From contig NZ_PYMJ01000003.1 in the NCBI RefSeq assembly GCF_003025615.1, positions 186,001 to 250,000 of the forward strand: a stretch of 64,000 bases of DNA, written 5' to 3'. The notes beneath the pieces were generated by a model. The model worked only from the letters and a program-made list of their open reading frames with translations, had not been told where the DNA came from and ran no database searches. Source of the DNA: Photobacterium frigidiphilum (GTDB lineage Bacteria > Pseudomonadota > Gammaproteobacteria > Enterobacterales > Vibrionaceae). Positions 53,283-63,547 of the stretch are shown in pieces. Positions within the stretch are counted from its first letter, which is position 1, and each line of letters opens with the position of its first letter. The position numbers and the translations under genes are program-made.

Positions 53283-54002
53283 GATAATAGATATTGGCAG
53301 CAAAGCCCCAATAGAAATTGCGAACGCTACTATGGCTGATATTATTTCGCATAAAAATAAAGTATACATTTAAGAATAATAAATAATATCCACGCTCTAT
53401 TAATTAATGTTGCGTTTAATCGGCAATATTAAAATTTATGGTTTTAATTTTGTTAAATAAATATTTTTACGATTTTCAAATGTGGGCATATTTCTAATAT
53501 GGCTCACACGCTTTCGCCCCCTCTCGTTTAATCAATAGCTATTGCTGCAACTTTGTCATAAATGACATATTTATTCTGGCACGATAAAAACGTATCACTG
53601 ATGTATGTAATTTTCGATTTTCATTGAAAACGCTCCCATGCGTGAGAAGCGTCACTTTTTTTATAAGCTTTAGTTCTTATAATCAATTGTATGGATGGGT
53701 TTCTATGCTTTGATTCTAACTAACTATGTGCGCTTGGTAGCTGATACTGCTTCGCTAGTCAATTATGGCTTTTTCCACAACGAAAAAAGCGAGTTCAAAT
53801 TGTAGTATGTCGCTGAGGTTCTCGTCGTTTATTGAGATTTACCATATAAAATAATTAATAAAAATAATGAAATTTAAAGTCTAGGCTAAGGCTGGATTAT
53901 TTACAATAACGCTGTTAGCTATGAATATAAGCTCATAACTATCACGCGATGAAAAAATTATTAATAATTATAACAAAACGTATTTAAGAGTATGAGGATT
54001 AC
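53283..54002. other. AT-rich gap upstream of a chemoreceptor gene
   Basis: About 720 bases with no supported gene on either strand. TGGCACG at 53577 resembles half a sigma-54 promoter, but the -12 element is wrong. The chemoreceptor promoter is presumably near its end. Confidence 0.5.
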
Positions 54003-55916
54003 GTGAATATATTATCTAGTTTTAAGGGCCGTATTATCGCGGTTGTCGTTTTATTATTAACTGCTTCTTTAGCAATTTCGACCTCTCTTTCCTATCGTCA
54101 ACTTTCAACCTCAATTCTGAGCAATGTTGATGAATACTCAATGCTTAAAATTAGTAGTTCGTCAGATAAGATTACAGACTGGTTTAATACCATTAAACAA
54201 GGTGTTATTGCAACAGCGCCAGACTTCGCGACTGATCGGGGTGATATGCAACTCGCTTTAATGGTTAAGCAAATTGCAAACGCCACCCAATCATCAGATA
54301 TCGTTGTTGGCTTTGAGGACGGCCGCTCTTATGGGGCTCAAAGTGGTATGCGCAGTGTATTTATTTATGATCCGCGTACACGAGGTTGGTATAAGTCTGC
54401 CAAGCAGAAGCGTAGCACAGTAATTACTGGTATCTATACCGGGTCATCTTCGGGCAACCTGATGGTCAGCATTGCAGAACCCTTTTTCGATGGAGACAAG
54501 TTTCGTGGTGTTTTACTTGCCGATATAGAATTGAGCCTTCTTACCGATGTTGTTAATCAGTCTCCCTTCCCAGGAGCAATGACTGGTTTATATGACAACC
54601 AGGGTACAACCATCGCTTCAACTGGTGAAGTCGATGTTCCCGGTAAAACCAAACTGTCTGACTTCCCCGAATTAGCAGAACTAGAGCGTAAAGTTCTTAC
54701 TAGCGCTAGTGGGATTTTTAACTACAGCTTAGGTGGTATTGAAAAAATAGCTTACTTTCAAACTATTGAACTTGATAAAGAGACCCACTGGCACCTGTTA
54801 GTAGGTATTGATAAATCAATGGCTTACGCAGAGGTCGATGAGGCGTTGGAAACATCTTTATTCACTGCTGGGTTATTGATTCTCTTTGCTTCCGCGATTA
54901 TTTTGTTTGTGCTGAATCGGCTGTATCGACCAATTCTTGCGTTAAAAAGCACAATAGTCGAGTTATCACAAGGCAATGGTGATCTTACCCGACGCCTTGA
55001 TGTGTATACCAAGGATGATCTGGGCCAAATCGCAGAAGCTGTAAATACCTTCATCGGCAACTTACAAGCGATGATGCTGGAAGTATCCCAATCTAGCGAA
55101 CATATTTCAGAAGGTATCGAACAACTCAAGACCCAGACCGAGCTTAACGATACCGTCTTAGCCTCTCACTCTGTAGAAACTGATCAGGTGGTAACCGCAG
55201 TAAATGAAATGAGCTCGACGGCAGACAGTGTATCGCAAAGCGCTTCTCAATCTGCGGCATTTACGAAAAATACCAGTGATGAAGCAGAGCAATCTAAACG
55301 TGTGGTTGACGGTGCCGTAAGCAGTGTAGCCGCCTTGGTTGATGAAGTTGATGCCATGGCACTCAATATTCAAACCATGAGTGATGATGCTCAAAAAATT
55401 GGTTCTGTGCTTAGTGTTATTGGTGAGATTGCCGATCAAACTAACTTATTGGCTTTGAATGCGGCTATCGAAGCGGCCCGTGCCGGAGATCAAGGGCGTG
55501 GGTTTGCTGTCGTAGCTGATGAGGTACGAGCTTTGGCCGCAAGAACCCAACAGAGTACATCTGAAATTAACGAAATGTTGAGTAAGTTGCACCAAGGAAC
55601 AAGCTCAGTCGTTACGGCTATGGACGACACCAAGCGTCGCTGTCAACAAACCGCTGACACGACTTCCAACGTAAACGATAGCTTGGACTCAATGGCGACA
55701 TCAGTGGTTCAAATTAATGATCTTGGGATTCAGATTGCCGCAGCCGCAGAGCAGCAAAGCGTGGTAAGTGAAGAGATAAATCGCAATATGACGGCAATTC
55801 AAGACATGGTTGGTCAGCTTACCGAAAATGGTGCGCAAACCATGGATAGTACGCGTAATCTTGCAAGCAGCAACGAACAACTGGCGGCGATCGTAAATCA
55901 ATTTAAGTTAAAGTAA
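54003..55916 (+). CDS. Methyl-accepting chemotaxis protein with dCache sensor
   Basis: A chemoreceptor of 637 aa. TM1 is at about 9-29. The large periplasmic dCache domain (about 40-275) shows [14 protein letters not shown] and the membrane-proximal [11 protein letters not shown], partly like the amino-acid-binding dCache motif (R..WY ... D), though the usual Tyr-x-Asp is replaced by IYTG. TM2 is near 286-306, then HAMP ([27 protein letters not shown]) and the signalling tip [35 protein letters not shown]. It starts at GTG with GAGG upstream. Ligand could be an amino acid or amine; not certain. Confidence 0.93.
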   Translation: MNILSSFKGRIIAVVVLLLTASLAISTSLSYRQLSTSILSNVDEYSMLKISSSSDKITDWFNTIKQGVIATAPDFATDRGDMQLALMVKQIANATQSSDIVVGFEDGRSYGAQSGMRSVFIYDPRTRGWYKSAKQKRSTVITGIYTGSSSGNLMVSIAEPFFDGDKFRGVLLADIELSLLTDVVNQSPFPGAMTGLYDNQGTTIASTGEVDVPGKTKLSDFPELAELERKVLTSASGIFNYSLGGIEKIAYFQTIELDKETHWHLLVGIDKSMAYAEVDEALETSLFTAGLLILFASAIILFVLNRLYRPILALKSTIVELSQGNGDLTRRLDVYTKDDLGQIAEAVNTFIGNLQAMMLEVSQSSEHISEGIEQLKTQTELNDTVLASHSVETDQVVTAVNEMSSTADSVSQSASQSAAFTKNTSDEAEQSKRVVDGAVSSVAALVDEVDAMALNIQTMSDDAQKIGSVLSVIGEIADQTNLLALNAAIEAARAGDQGRGFAVVADEVRALAARTQQSTSEINEMLSKLHQGTSSVVTAMDDTKRRCQQTADTTSNVNDSLDSMATSVVQINDLGIQIAAAAEQQSVVSEEINRNMTAIQDMVGQLTENGAQTMDSTRNLASSNEQLAAIVNQFKLK

Positions 55917-55974
55917 TTTAACGTTTTATTCTGCTTGCAGAGCTTGTCAAGAACAAAACAAGTAAAACCTCTGT

Positions 55975-56028
55975 TGCTAGCTCCTTTGTGATGAACTGTT
56001 TATTAAATAGTTCATCACGGAGCTAGCA
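55975..56028. terminator. Bidirectional long-stem terminator between MCP and tnaA
   Basis: TGCTAGCTCC...GTGATGAACT pairs with AGTTCATCAC...GGAGCTAGCA (10 plus 10 bp with a 3-nt bulge on one side, loop about 11 nt). It sits between convergent genes. Confidence 0.75.
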
Positions 56029-56047
56029 TTTAGTTTTCAAACAGAAA

Positions 56048-57448
56048 TTATTCAACAGGTTTTAATTTAGCGGTGAAATGGCGCAATACTGGTGGCTCAT
56101 ACTCAAAGGTTAGTCCTCGAATTTCACTTGCGCGTTTTGTAACTGCGATTAATGCATCGGCAACGTAATCCATATGATCATTGGTATATACGCGACGCGG
56201 AATAGTTAGGCGCATTAATTCTAATTGTGACTCTTTCTGCTTGCCTGTTTCAGGATCTCTACCCAGTAATAACGAACCAATTTCTACGGCTCGTACACCA
56301 GATTCTAAATAGAGTTCATTACATAATGCGTGAGCAGGGAATTGTTCACTGGGGATATGAGGTAAAATTTTGGTGGCGTCGACAAAAACTGCATGACCGC
56401 CGGTTGGGTATTGAATGGGTATCCCTGCTTCTCGTAAACGTTCACCCAAATATTCCACTTGGCCAATACGGTAGTGAAGGAAGTCTTCATCAGCACCTTC
56501 ATATAAACCACGGGCGAGGGCTTCCATATCACGTCCAGCCATTCCGCCATAAGTAACAAACCCTTCCATAGGAACGCAACGTGTTCGTACTGCTTGGAAA
56601 AGATCTTCATGATCACGAATACAGCATAAGCCCCCAATATTGACCATAGGGTCTTTTTTAGCAGACATCGTTAACATGTCGCCATAACGGTACATTTCGC
56701 GAATAATCTCGAGAATGGATGTATCGGCATATTCAGGTTCACGTTGCTTTATAAAGTAGGCATTTTCGCAATAACGTGCTGAATCGATCACAACTGGAAT
56801 ATCATTCTTTTTCGCAATCTCGTATACCGCGCGCATGTTAGCCATTGAAACGGGTTGCCCGCCCGAGCTGTTACATGTGATCGTGGTGATAATGGCGGCA
56901 ATATTGTGTGAGCCATACATTTCAATGGTTGATTGCAGTTTATCGAGATTAAAATTCCCTTTCCAGTCGTCATACGTTTCAGTGTCAAACGCCTTCTCAG
57001 TCAGTACGTTAATGGCTTTACCGCCATTAAGTTCGATATGACCCGCTGTCGTATCAAAGTGGTAATTCGATATAAATACGGGTTGATCACCGCCACGTAC
57101 CGTTTTCATTCGCTCTATTAAGCACGGAAATAATATCTGTTCTGCGCCACGCCCTTGGTGAGCTGGAACCGTCAGTTTGTAATCAAAGAAGTGTTTTACA
57201 GCATCACATAAATTAAAGTAGTTGCGGCTTCCTGCATAAGATTCGTCTCCCATCATTAAGCCAGCCCATTGTACATCACTCATTGCGCCTGTGCCTGAAT
57301 CTGTCAGTAGATCGATATAGACATCTTCGCTTCTTAACATGAAAGGGTTATAACCCGCGTCAATTAGGGCTTCACGTCGATCCTCTTCGTTTGTCATGCG
57401 GATAGATTCAACCATTTTAATGCGGAACGGTTCTGGTATACGTTTCAT
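56048..57448 (-). CDS. tnaA: Tryptophanase (tryptophan indole-lyase)
   Basis: A cytoplasmic PLP enzyme of 466 aa cleaving tryptophan to indole, pyruvate and ammonia. The whole length aligns by eye with TnaA and its relative tyrosine phenol-lyase: [70 protein letters not shown] Lys265 in SAKKDPM. The decisive site is [15 protein letters not shown], where tyrosine phenol-lyase has a substrate-binding Arg (MERG); the Val-Glu-Ile-Gly form is tryptophanase. No tnaB permease follows. A TnaC-like leader peptide precedes it by 182 bases. Confidence 0.9.
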   Translation of the reverse strand: MKRIPEPFRIKMVESIRMTNEEDRREALIDAGYNPFMLRSEDVYIDLLTDSGTGAMSDVQWAGLMMGDESYAGSRNYFNLCDAVKHFFDYKLTVPAHQGRGAEQILFPCLIERMKTVRGGDQPVFISNYHFDTTAGHIELNGGKAINVLTEKAFDTETYDDWKGNFNLDKLQSTIEMYGSHNIAAIITTITCNSSGGQPVSMANMRAVYEIAKKNDIPVVIDSARYCENAYFIKQREPEYADTSILEIIREMYRYGDMLTMSAKKDPMVNIGGLCCIRDHEDLFQAVRTRCVPMEGFVTYGGMAGRDMEALARGLYEGADEDFLHYRIGQVEYLGERLREAGIPIQYPTGGHAVFVDATKILPHIPSEQFPAHALCNELYLESGVRAVEIGSLLLGRDPETGKQKESQLELMRLTIPRRVYTNDHMDYVADALIAVTKRASEIRGLTFEYEPPVLRHFTAKLKPVE

Positions 57449-57630
57449 TGATATAGCCTCAGTCGCAGCCGTTATGCTTATTGTGTTTCTTCTACGTGAT
57501 TAATAATAAAAATGGCAATAACGGATTCAATAAATGTTCAACAGTAATACTTATCTAAAGCATAGCGCTGTTGGTACTTTTGAATTGGCTTGTTGGTGTA
57601 CAAGCGTGCTAGATAACTTGGGTATAAGTC

Positions 57631-57729
57631 TTATGCGGAAGGGAAGTCGTGGCTTAGGCGAAAATCTTGGTTGTACCAGCAAGACAGCATCAATCTGTTG
57701 TTTGGCAGAGTCGGTGGAATTCGGTGCAT
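57631..57729 (-). CDS. tnaC: TnaC-like tryptophan-sensing leader peptide
   Basis: A 32-aa reading, MHRIPPTLPNN...CWYNQDFRLSHDFPSA, upstream of tnaA on the same strand. It has Trp18, Asp22 and Pro30, with Trp-to-Asp spacing of 4 and Trp-to-Pro of 12, identical to E. coli TnaC (Trp12, Asp16, Pro24), and WYNQD resembles WFNID. Two residues follow the Pro, as I recall in Proteus TnaC. GGAAGGAT 7 bases before the ATG is a strong ribosome site. In known TnaC, free tryptophan stalls the ribosome at the Pro codon and blocks Rho termination before tnaA. The 182-base spacer also holds a half-copy of the dispersed palindrome (57614-57626). Confidence 0.8.
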   Translation of the reverse strand: MHRIPPTLPNNRLMLSCWYNQDFRLSHDFPSA

Positions 57730-57843
57730 GTCGTCATCCTTCCTTTGACTGCGGGAAATATCTATTTGGCTTAAACAGAAGTAATAACTGATGTAAAAGG
57801 CAAATGGAACATGCTTAATAGTGTAGAAGTAATGAATTAATGT

Positions 57844-57859
57844 TGTGAAGTTATTCATA
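57844..57859. promoter_or_regulatory. CRP-like site upstream of tnaC
   Basis: TGTGA-AGTTAT-TCATA matches the CRP consensus with one changed half-site position. It is 115 bases upstream of the tnaC start; tna operons are classic CRP targets. Confidence 0.5.
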
Positions 57860-57961
57860 TTTATGGTGTGAGAGAGTCGCGACTAAAGTCCGTTTATCGC
57901 GACTAGTTAAGCTTTTAAACGAGATTTTAAAGTATGCATATATCCATATTGTTTATTATTG

Positions 57962-58285
57962 TTATGAACGGTTAGATGGAATAAAACGCTGAGTTGAAAC
58001 CGTTGTACCATCTTCATCAGAAACTTCGAATGTCATTGAACGAGCCGCTTCAAACGAGCTATATACAAATACTCGACCAGATTCAGATGTGGTGTAGTGC
58101 TGTTTTTGACCGCCTTTAACAGTAACGTCTAAACCTGCTTGAGGTGCGCCATCTTTTTCTACTGTTACCCAGGCTCCGCCTTTCTGTGGGGTAACTATGA
58201 GGTTTAGCCCTTGATTGATACTTGCAAGTGCTGAGCCTGAAAAAAGAGTTGTTGCAACGATGAGGCTTGCGATTGTTTTGTTCAT
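57962..58285 (-). CDS. Small secreted beta-type protein, function unknown
   Basis: A 107-aa protein with a signal peptide (MNKTIASLIVATTLFSGSALA). The mature part (LIVTPQKGGAWVTVEKDGAPQAGLDVTVKGGQ, then TTSESGRVFVYSS) looks like a single Ig/carboxypeptidase-regulatory-like beta domain of the kind seen in small periplasmic proteins. AAAGGGAC precedes the ATG. It lies on the same strand upstream of tnaC by 230 bases. No function is recognised. Confidence 0.65.
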   Translation of the reverse strand: MNKTIASLIVATTLFSGSALASINQGLNLIVTPQKGGAWVTVEKDGAPQAGLDVTVKGGQKQHYTTSESGRVFVYSSFEAARSMTFEVSDEDGTTVSTQRFIPSNRS

Positions 58286-58959
58286 GATTTGTCCCTTTTA
58301 TGAGTTGTTTTAATTTGTTTAACGCTGCTTGTCTGCGTGTTGATATTCATAATAGGTGTGATTTAGATCTCTTTCTATGGTGTTTTTTAGTTCAAGTTGT
58401 TCGAAATAATTGAGCAATAATTTGAGTGTTAATCCGGTCATGGTGTTGAGAGAAGTGTGCATAGACGAGAAATAGACATTTTATTACAAAGATAGGGAAG
58501 GGCGCTCAGGAGAGAGGGGTGCAATTTAAACCTTTAAAATCAATAGACTGCAACTAAACTGACGTTTTATGTGATTTTTGTCACGTTTTGTTGCAATAAA
58601 AATGTTTACAGACAGATATATTACGTTTAATGTTTATCTCGTCTGCAACTCAGACCTAATCAATGATTTTTTCAAAGAACACTTCGCACTTCCTGCTTCT
58701 CGCCAAAGCCTGCTGTAAAGAAGAAAATTAAAGAAGATCAAATGAATGATTTCTTTCCACTGCTATCGTTAATGTTGCGAACGATCATGCGGTGATGAGC
58801 TATTGAGTAGGGTGAACTCCTAGCTGTAAAGGAATGAAGGTCAATGAGTTAAAAGATATTTACCGCCACAAAAATGTGAGCGGAACTAACTATCTACTCA
58901 ATTTGATATGCCTCAAACATAACGCTCTAAAGCATTGTTTGGGTAAAAAGGAAATAATT
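58286..58959. other. Divergent regulatory gap with CRP-like site
   Basis: About 670 bases between the secreted protein and the cold-shock-like gene. TGTGA-TTTTTG-TCACG (58570-58585) is an excellent CRP match. The remaining sequence shows no gene; a long 5' leader for the cold-shock-like gene is possible, as for cspA-type mRNAs. Confidence 0.55.
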
Positions 58960-59157
58960 ATGACTTCACAAACTGGTATTATCCGTAGCTTCAACTCTGC
59001 TGACAACAATGGCCTAATTACATGTGATCTTGGTGGTGATATCTGCTTTGATGCATCAAGTGTAAATGGCGGTTTACCTGTATCAGGCAGCCTTGTTGAG
59101 TTCATCATGGATGACTCTTCAAATAAGCTTCAGGCGATTAAAATTCGTTTAATCTAA
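58960..59157 (+). CDS. Divergent cold-shock-like protein
   Basis: A 65-aa small protein with AAAAGGA upstream. The order TGIIRSFNSADNNGLITCDLGGDICFDASSVNGGLPVSGSLVEFIMDD follows the cold-shock beta-barrel (in CspA: [29 protein letters not shown] and then a variable loop and V-x-F-x-x). The RNA-binding aromatics of RNP1 (GFGFI) and RNP2 (VFVHF) are mostly lost (NNGLI, ICFDA). It might bind other partners or bind nucleic acid weakly. A longer in-frame reading from 58834 is possible but has a poor ribosome site. Confidence 0.65.
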   Translation: MTSQTGIIRSFNSADNNGLITCDLGGDICFDASSVNGGLPVSGSLVEFIMDDSSNKLQAIKIRLI

Positions 59158-59211
59158 GCGAATAGTTAACTCACTTAAGAGTTCATTTATACGGTATAAC
59201 CGTATTCAAGT

Positions 59212-59252
59212 AACCAGTAATGAAAAGTACCATTCACTGAGTATTTACTGGT
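59212..59252. terminator. Inverted repeat between convergent csp-like and rsgA genes
   Basis: AACCAGTAA (59212-59220) pairs with TTACTGGTT (59244-59252) across 23 nt, followed by TCCTT. It is a weak bidirectional terminator candidate. Confidence 0.5.
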
Positions 59253-59295
59253 TTCCTTAATCCTCTTTGCTATTCCTTTCCTTCTACTAAACGAA

Positions 59296-60336
59296 TTATT
59301 TTCCCTTGTTCTCTCGTGCACTCGTTTGCACTGATTTGTACATTTTACTTAGGTTTTTATTTTTACTGCGCATCTCTGCAATTGAGCTTCCGTTACGCTC
59401 TTGTTCTCTTAGCAATTTGAAGTAATTATTTAATCGACGTTCATCTAGCTGTCCAATAGAAATTGCCTTTTGTACGGCACATTTGGGTTCTGCTTGATGT
59501 TGGCAATCAGCAAAGCGGCATTGCTGAGATAATTTAGCAATATCACTAAAGGTTTCTTCAACGCCTTGTTCACAGTCTGCAATTTGCAACTCTCGAATGC
59601 CTGGTGTATCAAGAAGTAATGCGCCTGTTGGCATGATGTGCATCGACCGACTGGTGGTTGTATGGCGACCTTTACTGTCGTCTTCTCTTACGCCGCCAGT
59701 TTCTTGATCTTGACTCTGCATTAAGGTGTTAACCAATGTGGATTTACCCACTCCAGATGAACCAACAAAAGCAACCGTTTTACCTACCTTACACCATGGT
59801 TTTAGAGTTTCGACACTGTCTGTATCAAGGCTATTAACGGCCTCGACCATTAAGAACGGATCAAGTGCTTGCACTTGTTGTTTAAACGATTCTGGCGTAT
59901 CGCAACAATCTGCTTTTGTTAAGATAATGACAGGTTCACATCCACTGTCGTGTGCAATAGTAAGATAGCGTTCGATACGACTTAAATTAAAATCCTGGTT
60001 GAGTGAGTTGACGATAAAAAGTGTGTCGACATTGGCTGCAATTAACTGTTCCGATACTTTACTGCCCGCGGCTTTACGCGAGAGTAAGGTTAGACGGTCG
60101 AGTAATCTTATTAGTTGTTGTTCACTATCAAGTAATATCCAATCCCCAACAGTTAACGCAGGCATACTCGGTCTGATCTCAAGAGAGAAACTCCCCGCTT
60201 CAGTTTGAATAACATAGAGACTACGATGATGCGCAAGCACTCGACCAACCTGACAAGTTTCAAGTTCTTCTAATGACAACTGCTGCTGAAAATAAGCATG
60301 CCAACCAAGTTGTGGCAATGACAATGTTGAATTCAT
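59296..60336 (-). CDS. rsgA: Ribosome small-subunit-dependent GTPase RsgA
   Basis: A circularly permuted GTPase of 346 aa that checks the 30S subunit late in assembly. It has an N-terminal OB fold ([30 protein letters not shown]), then the permuted G motifs in order G4 (ILTKADCCD), G1 ([12 protein letters not shown]), G3 (DTPGIREL), and a C-terminal zinc knuckle (Cys/His in [16 protein letters not shown]). The start at 60336 follows GGAT; a longer reading would add 14 residues with no ribosome site. It is monocistronic. Confidence 0.93.
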   Translation of the reverse strand: MNSTLSLPQLGWHAYFQQQLSLEELETCQVGRVLAHHRSLYVIQTEAGSFSLEIRPSMPALTVGDWILLDSEQQLIRLLDRLTLLSRKAAGSKVSEQLIAANVDTLFIVNSLNQDFNLSRIERYLTIAHDSGCEPVIILTKADCCDTPESFKQQVQALDPFLMVEAVNSLDTDSVETLKPWCKVGKTVAFVGSSGVGKSTLVNTLMQSQDQETGGVREDDSKGRHTTTSRSMHIMPTGALLLDTPGIRELQIADCEQGVEETFSDIAKLSQQCRFADCQHQAEPKCAVQKAISIGQLDERRLNNYFKLLREQERNGSSIAEMRSKNKNLSKMYKSVQTSARENKGK

Positions 60337-60609
60337 GATGATCCGTGCAAAATTTTTCTTATCTATTCGTACATACATTGTAATTGAGTCCAGTTTCGTT
60401 TGATTGAATAAAAACGACAGAATGCGAAATATCCTTGTCTCACAATTGCGTAAGCAGATTAGATTGCAGCTTTTATGGTCGCGAATTTAAAGTAACCCCA
60501 CTAAGATTAGTGACAAGATCATTGCTGAAATATGTCATGATTTCTTTTTAAGGGGTATTTTTTATTCATAAAATCAGGGATATGATCAAGAATAATTAGA
60601 GTGTTTTCT

Positions 60610-61707
60610 ATGGCTATTGCCATTGCATTAATCGTTATTGTAATTGCATCTGTTGCTTTTCATTTCCTTAGCCCATGGTGGTTAACCACTGCTGCGTCAA
60701 ATTGGTCACAAATAGATAACCAATTAACGCTAACCCTTATCATTACCGGTGCTTTTTTTATAGTAATCAACTTATTGATTGCTTTTTGTGTAATAAAATT
60801 TCGTTATAAGCCAGGTCGAAAATCTGCGTATCAACCAGAAAATAAAAAACTAGAAGCGTGGCTAATTGGCTTAACCACTGTTGGAATCGTGGCATTACTT
60901 GCTCCCGGTTTAGCGGTATATGCTGAGTATGTTAGCGTGCCTGATGATGCAAAACTTGTGGAAGTGGTTGGTGAGCAGTGGAAGTGGAGTTTTCGTTTTC
61001 CCGGTGAAGATGAACAGTTAGGGAAAAGTAGCACTCAATGGGTAAGCAGTAAAAATCCTTTGGGCATTGATCCTAATGATCCCGCCTCTCAAGACGACAA
61101 AGTTATACTTAGCCCCGAATTACATCTTCCACTTTTTTCGCCTTATAAAGTATTACTGCGTTCTAAAGATGTTTTGCACGATTTTAATGTACCTCAGTTC
61201 CGAGCCAAAATGGATTTAGTACCCGGTACGGTTTCATATATTTGGTTCACTCCAACGAAGCGAGGCAGCTATGAGATTCTCTGTGCTGAGCTGTGTGGCG
61301 TAGGGCATTTTAATATGCGAGGAAGAGTGATCGTTGAAGATGATGCGCAATTCGGAAGCTGGCTCGCGACTCAACCTACTTTTGCTCAAACTCAAGATCC
61401 TACCCGTAAAACACAGACTGACCCAGTTGAATTAGGCAAAACACTCTCGGAAGTGAATGGCTGCATTGGTTGCCATAGTTTAAATGGTAACCCTGGTGTT
61501 GGGCCAACGTGGTTAGGATTATACGGAAAAACGGAAATTATGTCTGATGATGCAAGGGTAGTGGTAGACGAGGCATATTTGCGTACATCGATACTTAACG
61601 CTAAAGCTGAAATAGTAAAAGGTTACCCCGCCATCATGCCTGTTTATCAATTTGATGAGCAGGAAGTTGACGCCATTATTGCTTATATCAAATCTGTATC
61701 TAAGTAA
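60610..61707 (+). CDS. coxB: Cytochrome c oxidase subunit II with fused cytochrome c (caa3 type)
   Basis: A 365-aa membrane-anchored subunit of an aerobic proton-pumping oxidase. Two N-terminal segments precede a CuA domain with ligands in CAELCGVGHFNMRG (Cys, Glu, Cys, His, Met). A C-terminal cytochrome c domain follows with the heme motif CIGCHS and a Met in IMPVYQF, which marks it as caa3-type. The start at 60610 (ATG) is preferred to GTG at 60601; AGAGTG lies just upstream. It is first of coxB-coxA-coxC. It accepts electrons from cytochrome c and passes them to subunit I. Confidence 0.92.
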   Translation: MAIAIALIVIVIASVAFHFLSPWWLTTAASNWSQIDNQLTLTLIITGAFFIVINLLIAFCVIKFRYKPGRKSAYQPENKKLEAWLIGLTTVGIVALLAPGLAVYAEYVSVPDDAKLVEVVGEQWKWSFRFPGEDEQLGKSSTQWVSSKNPLGIDPNDPASQDDKVILSPELHLPLFSPYKVLLRSKDVLHDFNVPQFRAKMDLVPGTVSYIWFTPTKRGSYEILCAELCGVGHFNMRGRVIVEDDAQFGSWLATQPTFAQTQDPTRKTQTDPVELGKTLSEVNGCIGCHSLNGNPGVGPTWLGLYGKTEIMSDDARVVVDEAYLRTSILNAKAEIVKGYPAIMPVYQFDEQEVDAIIAYIKSVSK

Positions 61708-61744
61708 TTTATATCACGATTTTTTTGAATGAGACAAGCTTGTT

Positions 61745-63547
61745 ATGACTGAACATCATTCTTCGAATTCAGCAGATTCAGACGCTTATGCTCACAGTTT
61801 TTGGCGCAAATATGTGTGGAGCCAAGACCATAAAGTTATCGCCATTCAGTATACGCTGACGGCGATAGCGATGGGGCTGATTGCACTTGTTTTATCATGG
61901 ATAATGCGTTTACAACTTGGCTTTCCCGGGCAATTTGATTTCATTGATGTAAACACTTACTACCAGTCTATGACATTGCACGGCATGATTATGGTGGTGT
62001 ATTTACTGACAGCTCTTTTCTTGGGGGGCTTTGGTAATTACTTAATTCCATTAATGGTCGGTGCACGGGATATGGTGTTTCCGCTATTAAATATGTTGAG
62101 TTATTGGTTCTATCTTCTGGCTTCTCTGATCTTAATTGCGAGCTTCTTTGTGACTGGTGGGCCAACAGGTGCTGGTTGGACGTTATATCCCCCTCAAGCG
62201 ATTATGCCTGGCACGCCAGGTGTTGAGTGGGGCATCGTACTGATGTTGATCTCGCTTGCAGTGTTCATAGTAGCAGCGACGTTAGGTGGGCTAAATTACG
62301 TTACCACAGTATTGCAAGCTCGCACGGAAGGGATGACATTACTGCGTATGCCCCTAACAGTATGGGGGATCTTTACAGCTTCAATTATGGCGTTATTGGC
62401 TTTTCCTGCGTTGTTCGTTAGTGCCGTTATGATGTTGTTTGATAAGTTATTGGGGTCCAGTTTCTTTATGCCAGCCATTGTTTCTATGGGGCAATTAACG
62501 GAATACGACGGCGGCAGCCCTATTTTATTTCAGCACCTTTTTTGGTTTTTTGGTCACCCCGAAGTGTATATTGTTGCTTTGCCAGCCTTTGGGATAGTGT
62601 CTGATCTGATTAGTATTCATGCACGTAAAAATATCTTTGGTTATAAAATGATGGTGTGGGCTATTTTAGCCATCGGCGTTCTCAGCTTTGTGGTATGGGC
62701 CCACCATATGTATGTCAGCGGTATGAATCCATATTTTGGGTTCTTTTTTGCCACGACAACCCTCGTCATTGCCGTTCCTACTGCGATAAAAGTGTATAAC
62801 TGGTTGCTTACATTATGGCGAGGTAATATTCATTTAACCTTACCTATGCTGTTTTCTATTGCCTTCATGAGTACCTTTTTAATTGGTGGTTTAACGGGGT
62901 TATTTCTTGGCAATGTTATCGTTGATATTCCGTTATCAGATACGTATTTTGTTGTCGCTCACTTCCACATGGTGATGGGGGTTTCCCCAGTATTAGTGAT
63001 ATTTGGTGGTATTTATCACTGGTACCCGAAAGTGACAGGGCGGATGCTTAATACGGCAATGGGGCATTTTCATTTCTGGATAACCTTCTTGGGCACTTAT
63101 GCTATTTATTTTCCAATGCATTACTTGGGAATATTAGGTGTTCCCCGTCGTTATTATGCGTACGAAAACTACGATTTCATTCCTGAATCGGCACAAAGCT
63201 TAAATGCTTTTATCACTGTAATGGCGCTGATTGTAGGTGCTGCACAGCTAGTGTTTCTGTTCAATTTATTCTGGTGTGTATTTAAAGGGAAAAAAGCTGC
63301 AGCGAACCCTTGGTCTGCAACATCGTTAGAATGGCAAACACCAGACACGCCACCTAAACATGGCAATTGGGGCTTACATTGTCCGATCGTTTATCGCTGG
63401 GCTTATGATTACAGTGTACCCAATGTTAAAGAGGATTTTATTCCACAAAACATACCGCCAGAGCAGGTGCTAATGGAACATGTAGACAGTTCAATACCTG
63501 AAGATGGTATTAAGATACCCATAGATAAAGGGGATGATGATGAATAA
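61745..63547 (+). CDS. coxA: Cytochrome c oxidase subunit I
   Basis: The catalytic heme-copper subunit of 600 aa with twelve segments. The heme a ligand is in SMTLHGMIMVVY; the CuB His-Tyr pair is in WFFGHPEVYIVALPAFG; the other CuB pair is WAHHMYVSG; the heme a3/heme a pair is in VVAHFHMVMG. The C-terminus is extended and charged. Position after coxB and before a subunit III reading supports an aa3/caa3 oxidase, distinct from cbb3. It reduces O2 to water and pumps protons. Confidence 0.95.
   Translation: MTEHHSSNSADSDAYAHSFWRKYVWSQDHKVIAIQYTLTAIAMGLIALVLSWIMRLQLGFPGQFDFIDVNTYYQSMTLHGMIMVVYLLTALFLGGFGNYLIPLMVGARDMVFPLLNMLSYWFYLLASLILIASFFVTGGPTGAGWTLYPPQAIMPGTPGVEWGIVLMLISLAVFIVAATLGGLNYVTTVLQARTEGMTLLRMPLTVWGIFTASIMALLAFPALFVSAVMMLFDKLLGSSFFMPAIVSMGQLTEYDGGSPILFQHLFWFFGHPEVYIVALPAFGIVSDLISIHARKNIFGYKMMVWAILAIGVLSFVVWAHHMYVSGMNPYFGFFFATTTLVIAVPTAIKVYNWLLTLWRGNIHLTLPMLFSIAFMSTFLIGGLTGLFLGNVIVDIPLSDTYFVVAHFHMVMGVSPVLVIFGGIYHWYPKVTGRMLNTAMGHFHFWITFLGTYAIYFPMHYLGILGVPRRYYAYENYDFIPESAQSLNAFITVMALIVGAAQLVFLFNLFWCVFKGKKAAANPWSATSLEWQTPDTPPKHGNWGLHCPIVYRWAYDYSVPNVKEDFIPQNIPPEQVLMEHVDSSIPEDGIKIPIDKGDDDE

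Noticed and set aside
53576-53590. Second sigma-54 promoter at TGGCACG on the plus strand
   Set aside because: The -24 half is good but the -12 half reads AAAC instead of TTGC, and the chemoreceptor start is more than 400 bases away.
56048-57448. Tyrosine phenol-lyase instead of tryptophanase
   Set aside because: The substrate-binding Arg of tyrosine phenol-lyase (MERG) is VEIG here, and a TnaC-type leader precedes the gene.
58834-58959. Longer start for the cold-shock-like gene (58834)
   Set aside because: The extension is not cold-shock-like, and its ribosome site is almost touching the ATG; 58960 has a good one.
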